Assembly (NCBI GenBank): GCA_014384545.1
Contig: JACNFQ010000032.1
Coordinates: forward strand, 1 to 7,956
Reading direction: 5' to 3'
Length of the DNA: 7,956 nucleotides
DNA from: a bacterium
Lineage (GTDB): Bacteria > UBP7 > UBA6624
The position numbers were made by a program, and so were the translations under genes. Below the pieces are notes generated by a model. The model was not told the origin of the DNA, did no database searches, and worked only from the letters and a program-made list of their open reading frames with translations. This document shows, one piece after another, positions 1 to 5,621 of this stretch (its first letter is position 1; each line of letters begins with the position of its first letter).

Positions 1-1481
1 TCTTGCGAGGGCGGTACCACCTCTTTGTCCAATCTGTTCGTGGCGGGAAACCGATTCAACTCACAGAGGGAGCTTGGAGTGTTGGCTCGTTTTCGTTCCT
101 TCCTGATGGACGAATCCTCTATTCGGCAACGCCACACCCTGAAGATGACTTTAGTCAGGTGATGGAAAGTGATCTATTTGAAGTCTCCCCCGATGGGGGA
201 AAGTCCAAGAGGATTACGAAGTTCAACGGTACTCTTGACCAAGTAAGCGCATGGAGCAAGGACCGCCTCGTCGCTTTGGGAAGTGACTTGGCAAAGAGTT
301 GGGCGTCTCCCCAGTCGCTGTGGTGGGTTGAACGAAAAGGTGGAAAAACAGAGAGAATCGCCCCTGATTGGGATCGATCCATCACAGACTCTATGAACTG
401 TGATTGCCGCTTTCCTTCTCGCAATCATGCTCCTTGGATTTCACCAGACAAGAAGACGACGATCGTGGGCGTCACAGCGGGCTCTTCGGTTCGGTTGGCA
501 AAGGTGGGGTTAGAGGATAGCAAGGTTGAAATGGTTACGCCTTCTGACTGCTCGGTGTTGGGTTGGCACACCACACCAGATGGTTCTCTGCGGGCAGAGA
601 TTCGTTCTTCAATGAACACCTTCCCCGAACTGTGGTTTACAACACCTGAAGGCTCCTTTAAAGCGACGCGTCATAACGACACTCTTATGGCGTCCAAACG
701 CATCCTAAAGCCCGTCAATCTCTCCTTCAAGGCAAGTGATGGAAAAACGGTTGAAGCGTGGTTGGTTTTGCCTCGTAGACGCCAACGAAAACCCGCACCT
801 CTTATTCTGGCGATCCATGGTGGCCCCAAGACTGTGTATGGACATGCAATGATGATGGAGTTTCAGATGTTGGCGGGAGCAGGATATGGTGTCCTTTTCT
901 TGAATCCTAGAGGCTCGGATGGTTACGGAACCGATTGGGCTCATGCGGTCTTTGGAGCTTATGGCGAGCGAGATTATCAAGACCTCATGGAGGGCGTAGA
1001 CCATGCCTTGGCGGGAGGGTGGAACCTTGACGCCCATCGATTGGGTGTTCAGGGAGGGTCTTACGGGGGCTTTATGACCAACTGGATTGTGGGTCATACC
1101 AACCGATTCAAGGCTGCTGTGACGCAACGGGGTATTTCAGATTTTTCTTCCTTTTATGGCACGAGTGATATCGGGTTCTTCTTTGGACCAGAACAGATTG
1201 GGGGGACACCTTGGGAGAACCCCGAACGGTACAGCGAGAAAAGCCCTTTGACCCATATGGTAGATGTCAAAGCGGCTACCCTAATCATCCATAGTGAAAA
1301 CGACCTACGCTGTCCCATAGGACAGGCAGACCAACTTTATGCCCAGCTCAGAATCCAAGGCTCTACCGTTCAGATGGCACGATTTCCTGAAGAGACCCAC
1401 GAACTTTCTCGAACAGGCTCTCCCAACAGAAAGATGGAGAGGTTGCGCCTCTTGCTGGGCTGGTTTAGGAAGCACCTATGA
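1..1481 (+). CDS. S9 family (prolyl oligopeptidase/acylaminoacyl peptidase-type) serine peptidase, 5'-truncated by window edge
   Basis: The open frame enters from the left edge (codons from base 3) and ends at TGA 1479-1481, giving 492 visible residues. Full-length S9 acylaminoacyl-peptidase-like enzymes are usually about 600-700 residues, so part of the N-terminal beta-propeller is probably missing. The TTG at base 3 is not a credible start. Residues 1 to about 230 look like propeller blades (for example FSFLPDGRILYSA). From about 240 the alpha/beta-hydrolase domain follows. It shows the oxyanion-loop HGGP at about 272-275, the nucleophile Ser353 in GGSYGGF, Asp434 in HSENDLRCP and His466 in EETHELSR, a complete triad in the expected order. 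It should cleave short peptides, probably in the cytoplasm, but the exported state cannot be judged without the N-terminus. Its stop overlaps the thiS start (ATGA), so it is cotranscribed with the thiamine genes. No functional link to thiamine is known to me. Family call is firm; substrate is unknown. Confidence 0.93.
   Translation, partial: LRGRYHLFVQSVRGGKPIQLTEGAWSVGSFSFLPDGRILYSATPHPEDDFSQVMESDLFEVSPDGGKSKRITKFNGTLDQVSAWSKDRLVALGSDLAKSWASPQSLWWVERKGGKTERIAPDWDRSITDSMNCDCRFPSRNHAPWISPDKKTTIVGVTAGSSVRLAKVGLEDSKVEMVTPSDCSVLGWHTTPDGSLRAEIRSSMNTFPELWFTTPEGSFKATRHNDTLMASKRILKPVNLSFKASDGKTVEAWLVLPRRRQRKPAPLILAIHGGPKTVYGHAMMMEFQMLAGAGYGVLFLNPRGSDGYGTDWAHAVFGAYGERDYQDLMEGVDHALAGGWNLDAHRLGVQGGSYGGFMTNWIVGHTNRFKAAVTQRGISDFSSFYGTSDIGFFFGPEQIGGTPWENPERYSEKSPLTHMVDVKAATLIIHSENDLRCPIGQADQLYAQLRIQGSTVQMARFPEETHELSRTGSPNRKMERLRLLLGWFRKHL
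1467..1472 (+). promoter_or_regulatory. Ribosome binding site of thiS
   Basis: AGGAAG sits inside the end of the S9 peptidase gene, 5 nt before the ATG at 1478. It supports that ATG as the thiS start. It is the best-placed Shine-Dalgarno-like sequence I see in the window. Confidence 0.6.
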
Positions 1482-1675
1482 ACCTTCTTTTGAATGGACA
1501 GCCCCATACTTTTCAAGGAGAGACGGTTGATGAACTCCTCCTGAGTCTAAGCCTATCTCCTGATGGCGTCGCCATCGCGGTGAACCGAACGATTATCCCG
1601 CGATCAGATCTTGGATTGGCTCGACTAAGTCCTGATGACCATGTAGAAATTGTCAAGGCGTCTCCGGGGGGATAA
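1478..1675 (+). CDS. thiS: Sulfur carrier protein ThiS
   Basis: A 65-residue ubiquitin-fold protein, the usual ThiS length. It starts MNLLLNG, carries the ETVDELL motif around residues 15-21 and the [12 protein letters not shown] strand around 31-42, and ends in the diagnostic Gly-Gly (KASPGG). In the known pathway the C-terminal glycine is adenylated by ThiF and converted to a thiocarboxylate. That sulfur is then delivered to ThiG for thiazole formation in the cytoplasm. The ATG overlaps the S9 peptidase stop (ATGA) and has an AGGA-type ribosome site. Its TAA stop shares one base with the thiG ATG (TAATG), so the two genes are probably translationally coupled. MoaD has the same fold, but the length, the VNR.I.PR signature and direct adjacency to thiG favour ThiS. 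Confidence 0.96.
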   Translation: MNLLLNGQPHTFQGETVDELLLSLSLSPDGVAIAVNRTIIPRSDLGLARLSPDDHVEIVKASPGG

Positions 1676-2445
1676 TGTTGAGAATCGGAGATACCCAATT
1701 GGAATCCCGCCTCGTATTGGGGACAGGGAAATACAGTTCGTTCCAACTGATGGAAGAGGCGTTGGAGGCTTCTGAAACTTCTATGGTCACTGTCGCAATC
1801 CGTCGGGTCAACCTTGATGCTCCTAAGGGAGAAGGGTTGCTGGATTTTGTGGACCGGGAAAAGTATGTCCTGCTACCCAATACCGCAGGTTGCACTACAG
1901 AAGAAGACGCCCTCTTTGTAGCCCGACTCGCTCGTGAAGCTCTGGGGACAGACCTTATCAAGTTAGAAGTGATCGGAGACCCCGATTCTCTGTGGCCAGA
2001 CCAAGTCGCCACATTATCGGCAGCAGAAGTTCTCCTTTCAGAGGGTTTTACGGTCTTGCCCTACTGCGGACCCGACCCAGTTGTGGCAAAGTCTCTGGAG
2101 AGAATGGGGTGCCATGCAGTGATGCCGTTGGCATCCCCGATTGGAAGTGGCTTGGGTATCCAAGACCCTGATACTTTGGCGATTGTAAGGAGAGCTGTTG
2201 GTCAGGTCCCCCTTATTGTGGATGCAGGCGTAGGGACAGCTAGTGACGCAGCCAAAGCGATGGAGTTGGGTGCTGACGGTGTTCTGATGAATACCGCTGT
2301 TGCTGAAGCGAAAGACCCTGTCTTGATGGCTAGGAGCATGGGCGCAGCGGTCCAGGCAGGGCGGTGGGCGTTTGAGGCGGGGCGGATGGCTAAGAGGGGT
2401 TGGGCTGACCCCTCCAGTGGTGTGGAGGGTATTCCAGGAAGTTGA
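1675..2445 (+). CDS. thiG: Thiazole synthase ThiG
   Basis: A 256-residue TIM-barrel protein of normal ThiG length. ThiG condenses 1-deoxy-D-xylulose 5-phosphate, ThiS-thiocarboxylate and dehydroglycine into the thiazole phosphate moiety of thiamine. Lys96 in [10 protein letters not shown] matches the Schiff-base lysine of characterised ThiG proteins (the same number in Bacillus subtilis). Other family blocks are [10 protein letters not shown] (11-20), [14 protein letters not shown] (66-79) and the phosphate-binding region [23 protein letters not shown] in the C-terminal third. It starts with ATG overlapping the thiS stop. A G-run lies only 3 nt upstream, so coupling to thiS translation is likely. 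The stop overlaps the start of the thiE-like gene (TTGA). All key residues are intact. The glycine imine must come from ThiO or ThiH encoded elsewhere. Confidence 0.97.
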   Translation: MLRIGDTQLESRLVLGTGKYSSFQLMEEALEASETSMVTVAIRRVNLDAPKGEGLLDFVDREKYVLLPNTAGCTTEEDALFVARLAREALGTDLIKLEVIGDPDSLWPDQVATLSAAEVLLSEGFTVLPYCGPDPVVAKSLERMGCHAVMPLASPIGSGLGIQDPDTLAIVRRAVGQVPLIVDAGVGTASDAAKAMELGADGVLMNTAVAEAKDPVLMARSMGAAVQAGRWAFEAGRMAKRGWADPSSGVEGIPGS

Positions 2446-3011
2446 AACTGCCTCGGGTGGTGGGCAGCACCCCAAGTCTGTCCGGACTCGGCACATTTCT
2501 CCCGAGAATCAAGAGAGCGGGCCATAAGGGTGTGGGGGTGTTGCAGGGTCGGGACCATTCCCTATCGCCTGAAGACCTATACTTAGCGACCCAGAGAATT
2601 CAAGAGACCTGCCCCACCCTACCCCTTCTCTTGAACGGGAGCCCCTCTATCGCTATGGATTTGGGTCTGTGGGGTGTGCACCATCCCGACTTCGCACCGA
2701 AGACGGAATGGAGAGAGGGTTGGAACTCCTCTTCACGCCTCGTCTTGACCTTTGCAGCCCACGGCATAGAAGGGATCCGTAGAGGGGAGAGTTGGGGTGC
2801 GGATGCCCTGCTCATTTCTCCTGTAATGCCCCCCTCGCCCAAGAGTACAACGATGAAGCCCCGGCGCCCATTAGGTTGGACAGGTCTTGGAGAACTCGTA
2901 CTGACCACACCCCTGCCCCTCTTCGCACTGGGTGGATTGGGTCGGGGTGATTTGGGTACTGCACGATCCCATGGAGCACATGGTATTGCAGGGATAGGAG
3001 CTTTTTTCTAG
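2442..3011 (+). CDS. ThiE/TenI-like protein (degenerate thiamine phosphate synthase or thiazole tautomerase)
   Basis: A 189-residue TIM-barrel protein of the TMP-TENI fold, slightly shorter than typical ThiE (about 205-215). Recognisable blocks are [22 protein letters not shown] (about 62-83, where ThiE has I-N-D-...-GVHLGQ), the AAHGIEG region (ThiE: SAHT.EE), [15 protein letters not shown] (ThiE: ADYIGFGPVFPTxTK) and [12 protein letters not shown]...[12 protein letters not shown] (ThiE: VVAIGGI...GADGVAVVSAI). Several ThiE substrate residues look replaced: the metal-binding Asp of IND is Gly, the Ser before AH is Ala, and both Thr of TxTK are Pro. TenI proteins also lack some of these, so a thiazole tautomerase or a diverged synthase are both possible. 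The TTG at 2442 overlaps the thiG stop. GGAGGG (2424-2429) lies 12 nt upstream, and a GTG at 2457 is an alternative. Its stop shares CTAG with the convergent regulator gene. Confidence 0.78.
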   Translation: MKLPRVVGSTPSLSGLGTFLPRIKRAGHKGVGVLQGRDHSLSPEDLYLATQRIQETCPTLPLLLNGSPSIAMDLGLWGVHHPDFAPKTEWREGWNSSSRLVLTFAAHGIEGIRRGESWGADALLISPVMPPSPKSTTMKPRRPLGWTGLGELVLTTPLPLFALGGLGRGDLGTARSHGAHGIAGIGAFF

Positions 3012-3490
3012 GAAGAGGAAGGCTGAGGGGGGGCATAGACCCACTGGACCTTCAGTTGGGGGCGTAGACCTGCTTCGTTGATAGTCTGAACCAAAGCGTC
3101 CAGGTCTAGAGGGCGATTCTCTCCTTGAACCATCACCAGAACTTCTTTCCCCTCGGCATCCACCGGATGAGGCTCTAGGAGGCGTTGCCCCCACCCCTCA
3201 ATGCCCCTTTGGAGACGGGCTATAGGGTCGGCTCCCGCCTTAATCAGTTGCCGTAGCGCTTCAACGATTCGGTCACCCTTTGCGAGGCGAAGAACTTTCT
3301 TCCTCCCTTCAATTTCGGCAAGGAGAATGCCCTGTTCCACCAAAGAGCGCACTTCTCGTGAGACATTCGTACTGTGCCCATCTACCATTTCGGCAAGTTG
3401 TCGGACATGGAAAACGGAGAGCCCCGACAGATAGAAAACAGACAACAAGTCGGCTCGCAACCGAGACCCAAACAACTTCTTGAGTGGCAT
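3008..3490 (-). CDS. Winged helix-turn-helix transcriptional regulator with a nucleotidyltransferase-remnant C-terminus
   Basis: A 160-residue protein. Residues 4 to about 70 form a winged helix: LFGSRLRADLLSVF (helix 1), VRQLAEMV, then the recognition-helix region STNVSREVRSLVEQGIL and the wing AEIEGRKKVLRL. This pattern is typical of the wHTH that often precedes an MNT-type nucleotidyltransferase domain (LFGSKTR...VRELA...N.S.REL..LE..GLL...R.GR.K.Y.L). The C-terminal part (about 100-155) ends VLVMVQGENRPLDLDALVQTI..AG....LKVQWVYAP. That resembles the last strands and helix of such a domain, but the GSFARG...DxD catalytic motif is absent. I infer a DNA-binding repressor that lost enzymatic function. 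The ATG (3490-3488) has no Shine-Dalgarno sequence. A TAAAAT box 9 nt upstream and three palindromic sites in the promoter suggest autoregulation. The regulon is unknown; the tail-to-tail thi operon is not controlled from here. Confidence 0.85.
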   Translation of the reverse strand: MPLKKLFGSRLRADLLSVFYLSGLSVFHVRQLAEMVDGHSTNVSREVRSLVEQGILLAEIEGRKKVLRLAKGDRIVEALRQLIKAGADPIARLQRGIEGWGQRLLEPHPVDAEGKEVLVMVQGENRPLDLDALVQTINEAGLRPQLKVQWVYAPPQPSSS

Positions 3491-3491
3491 A

Positions 3492-3571
3492 TGGGATATA
3501 TTTTACCCCAGTATCGCGTCTTTGGGGTCTTTTTTATCCCATTTGGGGGCTTTGGGTACTTTTTAGCCCCA
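3492..3571. promoter_or_regulatory. Array of three 19-nt near-palindromic operator-like sites
   Basis: Three sites share TGGG-N11-CCCA ends. On the + strand they are TGGGATATATTTTACCCCA (3492-3510), TGGGGTCTTTTTTATCCCA (3523-3541) and TGGGTACTTTTTAGCCCCA (3553-3571). Read on the - strand they fit TGGGRYWAAAA-NNNN-CCCA with an A-rich centre. Start-to-start spacings are 31 and 30 bp, close to three helical turns, so dimers would sit on the same face of the DNA. The first site ends one base from the regulator's ATG and covers its putative -10. Binding by the adjacent wHTH protein is an inference from position. Confidence 0.65.
3500..3505 (-). promoter_or_regulatory. Putative -10 box of the wHTH regulator, near-leaderless
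   Basis: TAAAAT on the - strand is separated from the ATG by 9 nt (ATATCCCAT), so transcription would begin at or within a few bases of the start codon. No clear TTGACA-like -35 is seen at the expected distance. The box lies inside the first 19-nt palindromic site, so a protein bound there would block the promoter. Confidence 0.4.
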
Positions 3572-3598
3572 TTAACGCTACCTAGAGTGAGGATTGCT

Positions 3599-3744
3599 CC
3601 CTAAAGCAAGCGTGAAAGAAAAGGGGTGGGCTTGGGAAAGAACGACCTCCCTAGAAAAACGACAAGGAAGGGGTGTATGAGGGTCGGGGCTCACCAAAGA
3701 GCGTAATCGTTCGTTCTTTGGAGGGCATTACTTTCACTTTAGGG
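3599..3744. repeat. Long interrupted inverted repeat with nested arms
   Basis: Three arm pairs are nested around a common centre: CCCTAAA (3599-3605) with TTTAGGG (3738-3744), GTGAAAG (3612-3618) with CTTTCAC (3731-3737), and AAAGAACGA (3637-3645) with TCGTTCTTT (3711-3719). A fourth pair, CCTCCC (3646-3651) with GGAGGG (3720-3725), is out of nesting order and could only pair in an alternative or pseudoknotted fold. The enclosed about 65 bp has no coding signal. It could be a structured RNA, a transcript end, or a decayed small mobile palindrome. I see no flanking target duplication. Confidence 0.5.
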
Positions 3745-3789
3745 TAGCTTCCACGCCTTGCCACCTGTCGGGGCGTGGACATGAGGGAC
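3737..3789. repeat. Palindromic repeat unit, copy 1 (REP-like)
   Basis: The unit opens with CTTTAGGG (3737-3744). The 39-nt core follows at 3751-3789, starting CCACGCCTTGCCACC and ending GACATGAGGGAC. The core carries an inverted repeat: TCCACGCC (3750-3757) pairs with GGCGTGGA (3772-3779), 8 bp around a 14-nt loop. An identical core lies 61 bp downstream. Its position after the M20 gene, in a non-coding gap, fits a REP-type intergenic element. Confidence 0.7.
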
Positions 3790-3795
3790 GGAGGC

Positions 3796-3850
3796 CTTTA
3801 GGGCAAGGCTCCCACGCCTTGCCACCTGTCGGGGCGTGGACATGAGGGAC
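3796..3850. repeat. Palindromic repeat unit, copy 2 (REP-like)
   Basis: The second copy has CTTTAGGG at 3796-3803 and a 39-nt core at 3812-3850 identical to copy 1. Here the base before the core is C, so the arms pair over 7 bp rather than 8. This copy also makes a competing perfect hairpin with its leader: GGCAAGGC (3802-3809) and GCCTTGCC (3816-3823), 8 bp around a 6-nt loop. Confidence 0.7.
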
Positions 3851-3862
3851 AGCAGACCAGAA

Positions 3863-3945
3863 GGACGCTTGCGTCCGGCTCTGCGCCGGAGCACCTGAAA
3901 TGGTGGCTCGGAGAGCCACAAACCCCGACCTAACGGAGAGCCACA
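3863..3945. repeat. Cluster of three short perfect hairpins plus a 12-nt direct repeat
   Basis: Three hairpins follow one another. GGACGC (3863-3868) pairs with GCGTCC (3871-3876). TCCGGC (3874-3879) pairs with GCCGGA (3885-3890) around 5 nt, sharing bases with the first. GTGGCTC (3903-3909) pairs with GAGCCAC (3913-3919) around GGA. The sequence CGGAGAGCCACA occurs at 3909-3920 and again at 3934-3945. The cluster lies immediately after the M20 stop on the - strand, so it may protect or end that transcript, although no clear U-run follows. Confidence 0.5.
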
Positions 3946-3954
3946 GCCCCCCGC

Positions 3955-5589
3955 CTATTTCTTGGGGGTTTTCTTCTTTCTCTTCTTCTTAGGTGCTGGG
4001 GGCGGAAACAGCGCCTCCAAGAGGCAAACAAGGGTGTGGGGCACCACTCGGGTTACGTCATCTATCAAAACGCGCTCTTCGGGGCTATGGGCACCATACC
4101 CACTGGGACCTAAGTTAATCAAGGGCAATCTGACCTTATTCCCTATCCCCTTTGGTCGTTTTATTTTCAAGGGTTGAGCCGTGATAAACTGTATCCAAGC
4201 ATCTCTTGCCTCGTGGACCAAGGAAAGGTCAGTCACATAAGGGTAAAACGGCTTCTTTTTCCAACAAACCCCTAAGTCCTTACCTGATTGCTTTAAAGCG
4301 ACATCAACGGCATCCTTGAACCGAACATATCCCTTCCCACTTTCCCAATCAAAGCTGGGATACATAGGAGGAATCAAACCCACCACAATCCAAGGTGTTC
4401 GAATCTTTTGGTACAACGCACTGTCCAAGAACTTCTCTCTACAAAACTCTCTCAAGTCGTCCCCTTCAGTAAAGTTATACGCTTTTTCCACCAACTCGGT
4501 GGGATCAAGAAAGATCGGACTATTCAGTTTCTTTCCCTTGGGCACTCGCGCCTTGAAAAGCTCTTTAAGGGCTTCATCCACTTCCTCTGTCACAATCTCC
4601 AACACTTCAGCAGGTTTTCGCTTCATGGTCGGCACATGGAGATACCCCCAAAACTCGCCAGGAACGGTGGTATCGTACTTATCCCTCAAATCAGTTCCCC
4701 GCAACATCAAAGGTGGGGGCAAGGGCTCGCCATCAACATCTTCTCGGAGAGCTTTGCACCCCTCTAATCTCTGGACAATAGCGGATCCAATCAACAGCCC
4801 TGAAGGGAGGGGATCCGATTCCACTTCTGCCGCATGGCGCGTGGGTCCTCGGTAGTAAATACCCACCAAGACCTTCCCCATCACTCCCATATGAATCTCT
4901 CGCTCTTCCTTGGGGGCGTCCTTGGCGGGCTCCCAAAAATCAGTCCCCACAACACCCACTAAGCGTATCTTCTCGCGGCGCAACAGCTGCCCCATCAAAG
5001 GAATCGCATTTCGCATTCCTGATGAATCTCCTTCCTCATCTGGAGTCAACAACAAAGCAAGACTTACGTCTTCGTCTTCCATGGCCAAGAGGGTCTCGAC
5101 CATAGCAGCGACACCACCCTTCATGTCCAGTGTTCCACGCCCCCAAACGAAGTCCTCTCCCTTTAGGTCTTCCACAGCACAATCGCTGAGCAAGGTTCTG
5201 TTATCCATTACTTTGTCGGAGTCACCCGCCGCCAATTCACCACGCAAACTTGAAAGCAACTTGGGGGGATGAGTCGCTACGGGCTCCAAAAACCCATAAT
5301 CCTCCATTCCTGTTGTGTCAATATGCCCCACCATCAAGAGCCCCTCTTTGTTCTTTCCTCTCTTGACAGCAGCCAAAGCGAACTTCTCTTCGCCTGGATC
5401 ATCAGGACCATCCCCCACGATGTAGGTCAACTTGACAACGGACACCCCCCCATTGCTCCGCCGCCTAATATAACTCTCAATAAACCTAAGAATATCCTCT
5501 TCTCCATACGACCCTGTTTCGCTGCGTAGAGAAACGAGGTCCAAGAGGAGATTTCGGATTCGGTTGGGATCGGGTGTGGGAAGTCGCAT
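3955..5589 (-). CDS. M20 family metallopeptidase, RocB-like (arginine utilisation protein family)
   Basis: A 544-residue protein with the long, insertion-rich M20 layout of the RocB group rather than the about 400-residue ArgE/DapE type. Metal and catalytic motifs are present in order: GHIDT (His89, Asp91), FVWGRGTLDMKGG (bridging Asp155), LTPDEEGDSSG (Glu185 catalytic base, Glu186 ligand), GTDFWEP (Asp217) and a C-terminal GPSGYGAHSPEE (His501). Residues RHAAEVESDPLPSGLLIG (251-268) fit the lid/dimerisation segment. It should hydrolyse an amide bond in an amino-acid or peptide substrate in the cytoplasm with two Zn or Co ions. RocB is linked to arginine use in Bacillus, but its reaction is not established. 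It ends in an unusual lysine-rich tail, PPPAPKKKRKKKTPKK. The ATG at 5589 is the first possible start after an in-frame TAG at 5601-5599. The gene lies 32 bp after the mutase. Confidence 0.9.
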   Translation of the reverse strand: MRLPTPDPNRIRNLLLDLVSLRSETGSYGEEDILRFIESYIRRRSNGGVSVVKLTYIVGDGPDDPGEEKFALAAVKRGKNKEGLLMVGHIDTTGMEDYGFLEPVATHPPKLLSSLRGELAAGDSDKVMDNRTLLSDCAVEDLKGEDFVWGRGTLDMKGGVAAMVETLLAMEDEDVSLALLLTPDEEGDSSGMRNAIPLMGQLLRREKIRLVGVVGTDFWEPAKDAPKEEREIHMGVMGKVLVGIYYRGPTRHAAEVESDPLPSGLLIGSAIVQRLEGCKALREDVDGEPLPPPLMLRGTDLRDKYDTTVPGEFWGYLHVPTMKRKPAEVLEIVTEEVDEALKELFKARVPKGKKLNSPIFLDPTELVEKAYNFTEGDDLREFCREKFLDSALYQKIRTPWIVVGLIPPMYPSFDWESGKGYVRFKDAVDVALKQSGKDLGVCWKKKPFYPYVTDLSLVHEARDAWIQFITAQPLKIKRPKGIGNKVRLPLINLGPSGYGAHSPEERVLIDDVTRVVPHTLVCLLEALFPPPAPKKKRKKKTPKK

Positions 5590-5595
5590 AGAACT

Positions 5596-5601
5596 ATTCT
5601 A
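5596..5601 (-). promoter_or_regulatory. Putative -10 box giving a leaderless M20 transcript
   Basis: TAGAAT on the - strand is followed by six bases (AGTTCT) and then the ATG. The arrangement is the same as at the divergent HtrA-like gene (TAGAAT, six bases, ATG). No Shine-Dalgarno sequence is seen upstream of this ATG. If used, the M20 gene has its own promoter inside the 32-bp gap after the mutase gene, in addition to read-through. Confidence 0.45.
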
Positions 5602-5621
5602 CGAGGAAAGAGCAAGGATAG

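Larger units (their letters stand above)
3572..3954. other. Non-coding intergenic region, repeat-rich
   Basis: This stretch of about 380 bp lies between the regulator's operator array and the end of the M20 gene. It contains the nested inverted repeat, two copies of a 39-nt palindromic element and a hairpin cluster, each listed separately. The short frames across it (for example 3734-3919, - strand) are translations of the repeats and have no family resemblance. I see no tRNA-like cloverleaf and no canonical rho-independent terminator with a U-run. Confidence 0.7.

Noticed and set aside
3-5. TTG at base 3 as the start of the S9 peptidase
   Set aside because: It would begin in the middle of a beta-propeller, and the protein would be far shorter than its family. 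The gene simply enters from the left edge.
2966-3007. Rho-independent terminator at the end of the thi operon (T-run at 3002-3007)
   Set aside because: The only stem in front (ATCCC/GGGAT) is 5 bp with a 20-nt loop and is separated from the T-run by 6 nt. It lies inside the coding sequence and is too weak to call.
3505-3536. + strand terminator: ACCCCA/TGGGGT stem followed by a T-run
   Set aside because: The 6-bp stem has a 12-nt loop and no gene upstream on that strand ends here. The bases are better explained as half-sites of adjacent operator-like palindromes.
3751-3850. Possible start of a CRISPR array
   Set aside because: There are only two repeat units, with a 22-nt gap that itself pairs with the repeat, and no cas genes. 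A REP-like palindrome fits better.
3734-3921. Two overlapping small - strand open frames of about 60 codons
   Set aside because: They consist of the two copies of the palindromic repeat and its spacers read as protein. There is no ribosome site and no family resemblance.
3572-3954. TPP riboswitch or tRNA in the large intergenic gap
   Set aside because: I found no CTGAGA-type TPP core and no cloverleaf with a TTCGA-like T loop. The thi operon's own leader lies outside the window.
4316-4855. 179-codon + strand frame antisense to the M20 gene, and other long shadow frames over the mutase and S9 genes
   Set aside because: They lie opposite genes with intact catalytic motifs and have low-complexity, family-free translations.
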